NCBI RefSeq assembly: GCF_014656195.1
Contig: NZ_BNBY01000001.1
Span: forward strand, 234,642-298,641
DNA from: Kitasatospora xanthocidica
GTDB taxonomy: Bacteria > Actinomycetota > Actinomycetes > Streptomycetales > Streptomycetaceae
Reading direction: 5' to 3'
Length of the DNA: 64,000 nucleotides
The notes below the pieces were generated by a model, which worked only from the letters and a program-made list of their open reading frames with translations, was not told the origin of the DNA and did not search any database. Below, one piece after another: positions 54,512-64,000 of the stretch. A program made the translations under genes and the position numbers. Position 1 is the first letter of the stretch. Each line of letters opens with the position of its first letter.

Positions 54512-54587
54512 TGGTGCGCTCAGCAGGATTCGAACCTGCAACCTCTTGATCCGTAGTCAAGTGCTCTATCCGTTGAGCTATGAGCGC
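54512..54587 (-). tRNA. tRNA-Arg (anticodon ACG), copy 2
   Basis: Identical across all 76 bases, including CCA, to the copy at 54405-54480; the spacer is 31 bp. Both are minus-strand and probably share one transcript, with this copy upstream. Confidence 0.96.
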
Positions 54588-54782
54588 TCGCCCCGGTGAA
54601 CGTTGCCGCCGGGGCGTTGCGTGGACAACATTACATGACCTGCGACGTGGGGCGAAATCGATTGCGCCGGGGCCCGCCCCCGGACCGCTCGGGGGCCAGG
54701 CCAGGGTCACGCCGGGACGGCCCGGACCTGCCCCGACCGGTTCCCACCCCGGCCCGACCCGACCCACCCCGGGAACGCGAAG

Positions 54783-54814
54783 AGCCCCCGTCGACGAGTG
54801 TGTCGACGGGGGCT
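54783..54814 (-). terminator. Terminator of tRNA-Ser(GCT)
   Basis: AGCCCCCGTCGAC (54783-54795) pairs with GTCGACGGGGGCT (54802-54814), loop GAGTGT, just past the tRNA 3' end on the minus strand. Confidence 0.85.
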
Positions 54815-54820
54815 CCCGAC

Positions 54821-54914
54821 TGGCGGAGGCTGAGGGATTTGAACCCTCGATCAGGAATAACCCCGAAACCGCATTAGCAGTGCGGCGCCATAGACCGGAC
54901 TAGGCGAAGCCTCC
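54821..54914 (-). tRNA. tRNA-Ser (anticodon GCT)
   Basis: Minus strand: acceptor GGAGGCT with AGCCTCC, discriminator G and encoded CCA. The anticodon stem CCGCA/TGCGG encloses loop CTGCTAA. A long variable arm is present, as expected for tRNA-Ser. Confidence 0.96.
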
Positions 54915-55092
54915 CCACATGGACCGCACCCGCGTGAAGCGGACCCGTTCCGTGTGTCAGTGATGATGCCACAACCCTGGGGTTCGGCACCAACCACCGC
55001 CAACGTTACTAGGCGGGTCGTCCCCGCCGCAAAGAAGAATGAGATACTGCCGTCTCCGGAGGAGCTGCCCCGAGCCGAGGAGACCTGTCGAC

Positions 55093-58000
55093 GTGAGCAG
55101 CAGGCCGATCCGAGGCGCTGCTCGCCTCGCCGCCATACTCGACGCCCTGCCCGACGCGTTGTTGCTGGTGAACAGCAACGGCACCGTCGTGGACGCCAAC
55201 AGCGCGGCGGTCCAGGCGCTGCAGGCGCCGGGCACCTCACTGGTCGGCATGGGCCTACTGGGCCTGCTCCCGGAGTTCGACCCCAGCCGGATCCCCGGCT
55301 CGATGCGCCCGGCCACCCGTGACGGCGACGACCTCGACCGCCCGGTCCGGATGACCGCCCACCGCACCGACGGCAGCACCTTCCCGGTCGAGGTCTCCGG
55401 CAACGACTTCGCCGACGACAACGACAACGGCCGCGGCTACGCGCTCTCCCCGCTCGTCCCGTACGACCCGTACCGCGAGGGCTCCCGCTCCCCCTCCTCC
55501 TCCGACCTGCTCCTGCTGCTGGTCCGCGACCTCTCCGGCCGGCTCGGCGTCGAGGCCGAGCTGCGCCGCCAGCACAAGCAGACCGAGATGATCCTGCGCG
55601 CCGCCGCCGAGGGCGTGTTGGGGGTGGACCTCGAAGGCCGCTGCGTGCTGGTCAACCCGGCCGCCGCGCACATCCTGGAGTACCGGGCGAGCGAGCTCGG
55701 CGGGCGCGAACTGCACCCGCTGATCCAGCACTCCCGGGCCGACGGCACCCCGCTGGCGCTGGAGGAGTCCGCGCTGCTGGACACCCTGACCTCCGGGCGC
55801 AAGCACCGGGTGCGCGGCACCGTGCTGTGGCGCAAGGACGGCCGGCCGGTCACCGTCGACCTCACCACCGCCCCGGTCAGGGACGGCGACCAGCTGGTCG
55901 GCGCGGTGATGACGTTCACCGACCGCAGCCGCGAACTCGCCCTGATCGCCCGCAACGAGCACCTCACCGCCGTCCTGGAGAGCGAGCTGGGCGGCGCGCT
56001 GAACGCGCTGAACCAGCGGCTGGACGCGCTCGCCGCCGACCCGGCCGGACAGCTCTGGCCCGAGGCCAACTGGACGCTGCGCCGGCTCGCCGAGGAGTGC
56101 CGCCGCTTCGGGAAGCTGATCGACGGCGTCCTCGACCACCAGCGCTGCGAGGCCGGCGAGAGCGGCGCGGCGGAGGCCAAGGACGGCAAGGAGACCAAGG
56201 AGGGCAAGGAGGGCAAGGGCCGGCGGACGGCCGCGGCCCAGGTCCCGGTCGCCCTCGACACGGTGGTCCGCCGGGCCGTCGAGGAGGCCGGCGAGCTGGT
56301 CGGCCCGGGCCGGGTGCGGTTCTCGGTGCACGCCGCCGCGGTCGAGGTGATCGCCGACGAGCGGCGGCTCGCCCAGGCGCTGGCCCACCTGGTCGCCGAC
56401 GTCAGCGGCGTCCGCCTCGGGCTGGACGCCCCCACCACCCCCTCCCCCGGCCTGGGCGTGCCCGGTCTGGCCGGCGGCGGCAGCAGCGCGCCCGCGCAGC
56501 CGTCCACCCCCGAACCGCCGACCGTCGTCCTGGCCGCCGCCCAGCGCGGCGAGGTCGCCCGGGTCGAGATCCGCGGCCCCGGCGTCGGCGGCAGCCCCGT
56601 CCACCTGCCGATAGCCCGCGCGGTGGTCGAGCGCCACAGCGGCGTGCTCCAGCCGCACGAGCTGCCCGGCAAGGCCGGCACCACGTACGTCGTCGAGCTG
56701 CCGCTGGACCCGGTCGCCGCGAAGGCCGCCGCCGAGCGCGCCGCCGCCGAGGGCCGCTCCGACCGGCCCAAGGAGAGCGACAGCGCCGTCCTCCCCGAGC
56801 TGCCGGGCATCCCGCAGCTGCCCAGCAGTGGCGGGAGCGCCGAACCCGCCGCCGCGGCCGACGAGCAGCCCGCCCGCAAGGCCCCGGCGGCCGAGCCGGC
56901 ACCCGCCGAGACGCCCCAGGCCACCGAGCGCCGCGGCCGGCGCGGCCGTCCGGCCGCCGAGACCCCTGCCGAGGCGGGTCCAGAGGCACCCCCGACTCCC
57001 CCGGCACCCGCCGCGCCCGAGGCACCCGCCGACCAGTGGCCGAACGCCCCCGCCCGGGTCGAGCGGGCCGTCCCCGAGCAGTGGAACGGCACCGGCCACG
57101 ACCCCGCGTACGGCCGCCAGGGCCTGGCCGGCCCGGACGGCGCACACAGCGACCCGTGGGGCAATGACGACGGCCGCTCCGGCCCCGCCTACGCCGTGCC
57201 CGTCGACGGCGGGCGCGCCCCGCAGGACCGGCCCGGCGGACGCGAGCCGCTGGCGCTCGGCCCGGCCCCCGCCGCCCCGGCCGCCGACGGCACCCCGCCC
57301 GGTGGCACCCCGACCGACGGGACCGCCCCCGAGGAGACCGCGGGCGAGCCCAAGCCCCGCCGGCGCCGCGCCCTGCCCTCCGCCGAGGACTCCTCCGGCG
57401 GCTTCGCCCTGCCCGGTGCCGCCGACACCCCGGTGTACCCCGGCCTGGAGCACGCCCTGCCGGCCGGCCCCGCGCCCGTACTGCCCGAGCCGGCCGCCGC
57501 CGCCACCGCACCCACCGGACGCCGCCGCCGGCTGGCCGTCCCGCCCGGGCCCGGCTCGGAGGTGCAGGTGGGCGCCCCCGGTCCGGCCGCGCTCCCCGCT
57601 CCGGCCGCGCCCCCGGTGCCGGCCGGCCAGGACGCGGGTGCGCCCGGCACCGCGCTGGAGCCCGCCCGCCCCGCGCTGCCCGCCGCCGCCGAGGACCCGG
57701 GCCCGCGCCCGGTCGGCACCGGCCTGGGCGAACTCGCCCCGCCGCGTCCGCTCGGCGCCCCGCCGGTGCCCGCCCTCCCGCAGCAGTCGGCCGCCCCGGC
57801 CGAGGCCCGGAACGCCCCGCGCCCGATGGCCGAGCTCCCGCCCGCCGAGGAACGGCCCGCCGACGGGCAGCCGTCGTCCCCGGGCGGCGAGCTGGCCAAC
57901 ACCCGTCGGCTGCTGGTCTGGCCCGAGCCCGACCCGGCCACCAAGCAGGCGCTCCAGGCCCGCGGCTACCTGCCGGTGATCGTCAGCTCCCGTGAGGAGG

Positions 58001-58629
58001 TGGACGCCCAGGTCGCCGGTTTCCCCGCCGCCCTCTTCGTCGACCCGCTCACCGGGCCGATCACCCGCACCGCGCTCCAGTCGCTGCGCACCGCGGCACT
58101 CAACCGCCGCGTCCCCGTCCTGGTCACCGCCGGCCTCGGCCAGGCCACCCGGGACACCGCGTACGGCGCCGACCCGGCCGTGCTGCTGCGCGCCCTCGCC
58201 CCCCGCGACGGCGAGCACCACGCGCCGCGGGTCCTGCTGGTCGAGGGCGACCCGGACATCGCCGCCGCGATGATCAGCAGCCTGGAGCGGCGCGGCATGC
58301 ACGTCGAGCACGCGGTGGACGAGAACGACGCGGTGGCCCGGGCCAGCAGCGTGCAGCCCAACCTCGTGGTCATGGACCTGCTGCAGATCCGCCGCCGCCG
58401 GGTCGGCCTGCTGGACTGGCTGCGCGCCAACGACCGGCTGCACCGCACCCCGCTGGTCGTCTACACCTCGGTGGACCTCGACCCGCGCGAACTGCCCCGG
58501 CTGCGCACCGGCGAGACGGTGCTGTTCCTCGCCGAGCGCTCCACCACCGAGGACGTCCAGGGCCGGATCGTCGACCTGCTCGGCCGGATCGGCACGATGG
58601 GCGAGGCGGGCGTCGCCCACGCGGGCTGA
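55093..58629 (+). CDS. Multi-domain PAS protein with degenerate kinase and two receiver-like domains
   Basis: 1178 residues. Two PAS domains (about 10-115 and 170-295) precede a helical stretch that resembles a HisKA/HATPase pair (about 300-560) but lacks a recognisable phospho-His and clear ATP-lid Gly motifs. A Pro/Ala-rich disordered segment runs about 560-930. Two receiver-like domains end the protein: 937-1040 (RLLVWPEPD, FVDPLTGP) and 1045-1165 (RVLLVEGDPD, VVMD, VYTS, with the conserved Lys lost in FLAERS). GTG at 55093 with GAGGAG about 10 bases upstream. It looks like a sensory scaffold rather than an active kinase. Confidence 0.8.
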   Translation: MSSRPIRGAARLAAILDALPDALLLVNSNGTVVDANSAAVQALQAPGTSLVGMGLLGLLPEFDPSRIPGSMRPATRDGDDLDRPVRMTAHRTDGSTFPVEVSGNDFADDNDNGRGYALSPLVPYDPYREGSRSPSSSDLLLLLVRDLSGRLGVEAELRRQHKQTEMILRAAAEGVLGVDLEGRCVLVNPAAAHILEYRASELGGRELHPLIQHSRADGTPLALEESALLDTLTSGRKHRVRGTVLWRKDGRPVTVDLTTAPVRDGDQLVGAVMTFTDRSRELALIARNEHLTAVLESELGGALNALNQRLDALAADPAGQLWPEANWTLRRLAEECRRFGKLIDGVLDHQRCEAGESGAAEAKDGKETKEGKEGKGRRTAAAQVPVALDTVVRRAVEEAGELVGPGRVRFSVHAAAVEVIADERRLAQALAHLVADVSGVRLGLDAPTTPSPGLGVPGLAGGGSSAPAQPSTPEPPTVVLAAAQRGEVARVEIRGPGVGGSPVHLPIARAVVERHSGVLQPHELPGKAGTTYVVELPLDPVAAKAAAERAAAEGRSDRPKESDSAVLPELPGIPQLPSSGGSAEPAAAADEQPARKAPAAEPAPAETPQATERRGRRGRPAAETPAEAGPEAPPTPPAPAAPEAPADQWPNAPARVERAVPEQWNGTGHDPAYGRQGLAGPDGAHSDPWGNDDGRSGPAYAVPVDGGRAPQDRPGGREPLALGPAPAAPAADGTPPGGTPTDGTAPEETAGEPKPRRRRALPSAEDSSGGFALPGAADTPVYPGLEHALPAGPAPVLPEPAAAATAPTGRRRRLAVPPGPGSEVQVGAPGPAALPAPAAPPVPAGQDAGAPGTALEPARPALPAAAEDPGPRPVGTGLGELAPPRPLGAPPVPALPQQSAAPAEARNAPRPMAELPPAEERPADGQPSSPGGELANTRRLLVWPEPDPATKQALQARGYLPVIVSSREEVDAQVAGFPAALFVDPLTGPITRTALQSLRTAALNRRVPVLVTAGLGQATRDTAYGADPAVLLRALAPRDGEHHAPRVLLVEGDPDIAAAMISSLERRGMHVEHAVDENDAVARASSVQPNLVVMDLLQIRRRRVGLLDWLRANDRLHRTPLVVYTSVDLDPRELPRLRTGETVLFLAERSTTEDVQGRIVDLLGRIGTMGEAGVAHAG

Positions 58630-58650
58630 GCCGCCCCGCGCCACGTCGAA

Positions 58651-58690
58651 GGGCCGGCCGCCCCCCGTTCCGTACGGGGGCGGCCGGCCC
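58651..58690. terminator. Bidirectional terminator between the PAS protein and acyl-CoA ligase genes
   Basis: Perfect 15-bp stem (58651-58665 with 58676-58690), 10-nt loop, flanked by GAA and TTC, between convergent genes. Confidence 0.88.
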
Positions 58691-58727
58691 TCTTCGCGCT
58701 CGCTCGGCTACTTCACGCTCGCGCGGC

Positions 58728-60389
<1,662 letters not shown>

Positions 60390-60564
60390 GGGGTCCTCCT
60401 TGACCTGGCGGCACTTGCTGCTGCGCCTGCGGCACCTACCCGACGGTAATGTGCGTCGACCTGGCCGATTTTGCCGCCCCGCGCCGCCCCCTGTCAGCAT
60501 CCCGGCGCCGTTGCACGGATCACGGCGCCACCGGGCACCCCGGCCGGACCGGCGGTTCAGCGGT

Positions 60565-61839
60565 TCAGCGGTGCTCGGGGCGGCAGAGCCGGAGGGTGTT
60601 GGCCGGGTCGGGGGTGTAGGCGGGGTCGACGGTCCAGCCGTCCTGGGCGGCGATCCGGAGGGCCTGGTGGGCGCCGGCGCCGCGGTAGGTGGCGCGGTTG
60701 ATCGTGATGCGGCGCACGGGGGTGGTGCCGTCCGGGGTCTGTCCCTTGGCGGCGGCGGTCGCGGCCTTGGCGGCGGCCTCCTTGGGGCCGACGCGGGACT
60801 CGCGCGCGAGGATGCGGCGGATGTGGCGGTCCCAGGCGGCGGGGCTGTCGGTGAATTCGGCCCGGAAGGCGCGCGGGCCGACCGTCCAGCGGGCGCCCCA
60901 GCGGTTCCAGTCGACGTCCCGCCCACAGACGACCAGGACGAGGCCGACCACGGGGACGTAGAGGAACTGCAGCAGGAAGACGAAGGGCAGCAGCGGCGCG
61001 AAGCGGGTCGGCTGCGGGCCCCACGGGGTGCCGGGGGCGGCGGGCGGGTCCTGGGGTGAGGGTGCGTTCAGGACGGCCGGGGCGGGGATGCGGCGGGAGA
61101 GCCGGACGTGCGTGAGGTCCGGGCCGGACGGGACGCCGTGCCAACCGTGCCGCGCGGCGAGCCGGACCACCCCTTCGGCGCCGAGGCCCCGGTAGAGGCG
61201 CGCGGCGAGCCTGATGCCGATGACCCGGCTGAGGTCGGGCTGCACGTCGCCGCCGCCCGCCGCGTGCTCGGCCTCGGCGGCGGCGATCCGGCGCTCGAGG
61301 ATCGGGGTGACGTAGCGCTCCCAGTCCTCCGGGCGGCCGGTGAGCTCGGCACGGAGCCGACGCGGCGGGATGAAGGCGCGGTTGACCTTCAGCCAGCCGT
61401 CGGAACTGGGGCCGCTCCCGGTGTAGTCCGCGAAGATCAGGACGACGAAGAGGGCCACCAGGCCGGCGATCCAGAGCGGGGCGTAGATCCACTGCAGCAG
61501 GAACTGGAGCAGCACGGCGAGGCGGCTGCGGCGCGGCAGCGGGCCGGGGAAGGCCCCGGGCTGCGGTTGTGACTGCGGCTGCGGCTGTGGCTGTGGCTGT
61601 GGCTGCTGTTGCGGCTGCGGCTGCGGCTGTGGCGGGGCGCCGAACTGCGCTGCGGGGTACGCCTGTTGGGCGGCCGCGTACGGCTGCGGAGGATACGGAT
61701 GCGGCGGGTACGACTGCTGCGGCGGTGGGACGGGCTGGGCGTACGGGTTCTGCCCGTACGGTGCCGCCTGCCCGTACGGGTTCTGCGGCGGCACCGCGCC
61801 GTACCCGTTCGTGCCGCCGTGTTCCTGGCCGTTCCCCAT
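60565..61839 (-). CDS. Pro/Gln/Tyr-rich protein with two hydrophobic segments and duplicated domain
   Basis: 424 residues. The first 100 are low-complexity (Tyr/Pro/Gly then Gln-Pro repeats). A hydrophobic segment (about 106-137, LLQFLLQWIYAPLWIAGLVA) precedes a soluble domain (about 145-265), then a second hydrophobic segment (about 285-308, PFVFLLQFLYVPVVGLVLVV) and a second, similar domain (about 312-424). The halves share patterns (W-ARWTVGPRAFRAEF versus WLKVNRAFIPPRRLRAEL; RHIRRILARE versus RYVTPILERR), suggesting internal duplication. Function unknown. GGAGGGGG before the ATG. Confidence 0.7.
   Translation of the reverse strand: MGNGQEHGGTNGYGAVPPQNPYGQAAPYGQNPYAQPVPPPQQSYPPHPYPPQPYAAAQQAYPAAQFGAPPQPQPQPQQQPQPQPQPQPQSQPQPGAFPGPLPRRSRLAVLLQFLLQWIYAPLWIAGLVALFVVLIFADYTGSGPSSDGWLKVNRAFIPPRRLRAELTGRPEDWERYVTPILERRIAAAEAEHAAGGGDVQPDLSRVIGIRLAARLYRGLGAEGVVRLAARHGWHGVPSGPDLTHVRLSRRIPAPAVLNAPSPQDPPAAPGTPWGPQPTRFAPLLPFVFLLQFLYVPVVGLVLVVCGRDVDWNRWGARWTVGPRAFRAEFTDSPAAWDRHIRRILARESRVGPKEAAAKAATAAAKGQTPDGTTPVRRITINRATYRGAGAHQALRIAAQDGWTVDPAYTPDPANTLRLCRPEHR
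61560..61635. repeat. Gln-Pro codon repeat
   Basis: Imperfect hexamers of CTG(C/T)GG on the plus strand encode the alternating Gln-Pro stretch of the membrane protein. Simple repeat prone to length change. Confidence 0.8.
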
Positions 61840-61881
61840 GCCGCCCCCTCCGCTGGACCGGGGGCCACCCTACCGGCGGGC

Positions 61882-62778
61882 TCAGCCCGCGGTGGGGCCG
61901 TCCACCTGGTCGCGGTCGATGGTGAGGGTGACGCCGCCGTAGGTCTCCGGGACGTTGCCGCGGTACTGGTGGACGCGCTGGTGGAGGCTCCAGAGGTCGG
62001 GGTCGAGGGATCCGGAGCCGGCCGTGTCGGCGTGGTCGTCCCAGCGGGCGTACCAGAGCGAGTCGGGCATCGGGGAGCTGCCGGCCCGGGCGGCGGCGGC
62101 CAGGTCGGCGATGCCTGAGTCGAGGCTGGAGTAGAAGCCGGAGCGGTAGCCGGCGGCGTGCAGGGCCTGGGTCCAGGCGAGGGTGAAGTCGACCACGGCC
62201 TGGCCGCAGGCCGGGTCCCGCATCGGGTAGGCCTCGATGTCGAGGTAGACCGGGCTGCCCGCGCCGAAGCCGAGCGAGCGCAGCGCGCGGGCGGCCTCGT
62301 CGGCCTCGTCCCGGCCCTGCTGCACGGCCTTCGCCGGGTCGATCCGCTTGGGCTTGCGGCTCGGGTCGGCGCACGGGGCCTGCAGTCCGACGTGCACCGG
62401 CAGGAAGCGCCAGCCCATCGCGCGCGCCTGGTGCACCCAGTCGGGGGTGAGCCGGGGCTGGGCGCAGCCGCGCTGGGAGCCGCTGGTGTAGATGCCGACC
62501 GCCCCGTACGGGGAGGCGGTGCGCCAGGTCCGCAGGGTGTCGAGCGGGGGCGCGGTGCAGACGTCGAAGGCGGGGCCGGTCCAGTTCTCGCGGAAGCGGG
62601 GCGGGACGGGGCGGTCGGGGAGGGTGACGGCCCGGATGCGGGGGACGGCGACGGCGGCCGGGGCGGCGGCTCCGGCGCTCACGCCCGTCCCGTCGGTGGC
62701 CAGCAGGAGCACGAGGGAGGCGGCGAGGAGGGCCGCGGGGCGGAGATAGCGCACCCGGCCTTGATACTGACGGACCAT
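61882..62778 (-). CDS. Secreted DUF1906 (Rv2525c-like glycoside-hydrolase-like) protein
   Basis: 298 residues. N-terminal export signal (RYLRPAALLAASLVLLLA). The DUF1906 barrel starts at FDVCTAPPLDTLRTWRTAS and includes VGIYTSGSQRGC, FLPVHVGLQAPC, VYLDIEAYP (acidic strand), GYRSGFYSSLDSG and the final QYRGNVPETYGGVTLTIDRD. Proteins of this type are linked to cell-wall metabolism; the sugar substrate is unknown. No clear ribosome site precedes the ATG at 62778. It may be a monocistronic secreted enzyme. Confidence 0.87.
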   Translation of the reverse strand: MVRQYQGRVRYLRPAALLAASLVLLLATDGTGVSAGAAAPAAVAVPRIRAVTLPDRPVPPRFRENWTGPAFDVCTAPPLDTLRTWRTASPYGAVGIYTSGSQRGCAQPRLTPDWVHQARAMGWRFLPVHVGLQAPCADPSRKPKRIDPAKAVQQGRDEADEAARALRSLGFGAGSPVYLDIEAYPMRDPACGQAVVDFTLAWTQALHAAGYRSGFYSSLDSGIADLAAAARAGSSPMPDSLWYARWDDHADTAGSGSLDPDLWSLHQRVHQYRGNVPETYGGVTLTIDRDQVDGPTAG

Positions 62779-62906
62779 CGGACGAATGCGGCTGCCACGC
62801 CGCAGCCCCTTCGGGAGTCCACCCTTTCGGACGCACCCGTCCGTATCCGTCCCGATATTTGTAACGAGCTTGCCCGTTCATCACTCCTTACGGCAAACTC
62901 GCCGAC

Positions 62907-63974
62907 ATGCCCACCTCCCATACCAGCGCACCTCCCACCGCCTCGCCGTCGGCCGCCGCCGTCGCCGAGGCCCTCGCCATGCCGCCCGCCCCCAAGGGCG
63001 AGCCGGCCGGTGAGCGGGGCGGCTGGCGACGAGGTGGCGCATCCGGCCCCGCGGCGCCACCCGGAGTACGGCCCGGCCGGTCCACCGGCCGGCTCGGCAA
63101 GGCCTTGCGGCGCCCGGGAAGGATCCCGGCGCCGCTTTTCTGTGTGACCGCGATGTTCCTGGTGCAGACCGGCATCGCGCTGTCCAAGCCGCTCTTCGGC
63201 CCGCTCGGGGTCGGCGGCACGACCTTCCTGCGGCTCGGCTTCGCCGCCGCCATCCTGCTCGCCGTCACCCGCCCCGAGCTGCGCGACAAGCGTCCGCGCG
63301 ACCTGGGCGCGGCCGCGCTGCTCGGCGTCGCCTCCGCCGGGATGACCTGCCTGTTCGCCGGGGCGATCGACCGGCTGCCGATGGGCACCGCCGCGACCAT
63401 CGAGTTCCTCGGCCCGCTCGCGGTCGCCCTGGTCTTCGCCCGGCGCGCCAGCCACCTGCTCTGGGCGCTGCTCGCGGCCGCCGGCGTGGTGCTGCTGACC
63501 CTGCTCGGCGAGGGCGAGGGCGGCGGCTCGCTCGACCCGGTCGGCCTGCTCTACGCCTTCGGGGCGGCCGCCTGCTACGCGCTGTACATCCTGTTCACCG
63601 ACAAGGTCGGCGCGACCTTCCAGGGGTTCCAGGGGCTGGCGGTGTCGATGACGGTCGGCGCGCTCGCGCTGGCACCGTTCGGGTTCGGCGAGGCCTGGCA
63701 CGGGCTGACCGCGCCCGGCGCCTCCCCGCTGCTGCTGCTCGCCTCGGTGGCCGGGGTGTCGCTGCTGCTGCCGGTGATCCCGTACGCGCTGGAGATGACC
63801 GCGCTGCGCCGGATGCCGCAGCGGGTGTTCAGCGTGCTGGTCAGCCTGGAGCCGGCGGTCAGCGCGCTGGTCGGCCTGGTGGTGCTGGGCCAGCTGCTGG
63901 GCGTGCCGCAGCTGGCCGGGATCGGCTGCGTGGTGGCGGCCAGTGTCGGCGCCACGCTGACCGGGCGGCGGTAG
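62907..63974 (+). CDS. EamA/RhtA-type transporter (DMT superfamily)
   Basis: 355 residues: a disordered N-terminus (1-70, Pro/Gly/Ala) then about ten membrane helices in two EamA repeats (FLRLGFAAAILLAVTRPELR, LFAGAIDRLPMGTAATIEFLGPL; then YALYILFTDKVGATFQGFQG, LEMTALRRMPQRVFSVLVSLEPAVSALVG). The second-half signature matches the RhtA/YdcZ-like exporters of amino acids or metabolites. Substrate unknown. The ATG at 62907 follows a GCCGAC context with no ribosome site, so it may be leaderless. Confidence 0.9.
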   Translation: MPTSHTSAPPTASPSAAAVAEALAMPPAPKGEPAGERGGWRRGGASGPAAPPGVRPGRSTGRLGKALRRPGRIPAPLFCVTAMFLVQTGIALSKPLFGPLGVGGTTFLRLGFAAAILLAVTRPELRDKRPRDLGAAALLGVASAGMTCLFAGAIDRLPMGTAATIEFLGPLAVALVFARRASHLLWALLAAAGVVLLTLLGEGEGGGSLDPVGLLYAFGAAACYALYILFTDKVGATFQGFQGLAVSMTVGALALAPFGFGEAWHGLTAPGASPLLLLASVAGVSLLLPVIPYALEMTALRRMPQRVFSVLVSLEPAVSALVGLVVLGQLLGVPQLAGIGCVVAASVGATLTGRR

Positions 63975-64000
63975 GCCCGCGGCCGCCCCGTGGGCCCACG

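Noticed and set aside
54405..54914. tRNA-associated integration site of a genomic island
   Set aside because: No integrase, no direct repeat of a tRNA 3' end beyond the tandem copy, and neighbouring genes look like normal chromosome.

Overview
The window is very GC-rich DNA (roughly 70% or more) with GTG and TTG starts, leaderless-looking promoters (TAGNNT-type -10 boxes a few bases before ATG), a geosmin synthase, SigB-type sigma factors, mycothiol/DinB proteins, a WYL regulator and long Pro/Ala/Gly linkers. This fits a chromosome of the family Streptomycetaceae (Streptomyces or Kitasatospora; the sequence alone does not separate them). No integrase, transposase, phage gene or CRISPR array was seen.

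Region 1-3.8 kb holds the edge of a probable RiPP locus that runs off the left end: a HopA1-like protein overlapping a kinase-fold phosphotransferase (the gene pair of thioamitide and class V lanthipeptide pathways), then, behind a rho-independent terminator, a LuxR-type response regulator with altered receiver residues, translationally coupled to a VTT/DedA-type membrane protein, with a 43-codon reading frame upstream. Region 3.8-26 kb is ordinary accessory chromosome: a membrane protein with its winged-helix regulator, a membrane phosphoesterase, VOC proteins, AraC/TetR/ArsR/WYL regulators beside two DHA2-family drug exporters, a PEP-mutase-family enzyme, an unusual P450-DinB fusion, geosmin synthase, a HhH-GPD protein, small DUF2087/KTSC proteins, a PEBP protein, a rhomboid protease and a TIM-barrel-like protein.

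Region 26-36 kb is core: HerA-like ATPase, LytR C-terminal-domain protein, upp, tadA with its associated protein, tRNA-Ser(CGA), a Dabb protein, two tandem SigB/SigF-type sigma factors and a PTP-type phosphatase.

Region 36.3-46.9 kb is the most striking part. It has eight co-directional genes, many overlapping by 4 bp: a secreted Agd3/CE18-like deacetylase, a PelF-like GT4 glycosyltransferase, a polytopic membrane protein, a LegB-like 4,6-dehydratase, a nucleotidyltransferase, an SDR, a spherulin-4/Sph3-like (GH135) protein and a GH114 polygalactosaminidase lipoprotein. The enzyme set mirrors the fungal galactosaminogalactan cluster (agd3, gtb3, uge3, sph3, ega3) and overlaps with Pel logic, so I read it as a galactosamine-type cationic exopolysaccharide locus.

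Region 47-64 kb contains an aldo/keto reductase, an SPFH + NlpC/P60 pair, a large Ig-like surface protein, two identical tRNA-Arg(ACG) genes and tRNA-Ser(GCT), a 1178-aa PAS protein with degenerate kinase and receiver domains, an acyl-CoA ligase, a double-membrane-segment protein, a DUF1906 secreted protein and an EamA exporter at the right end.
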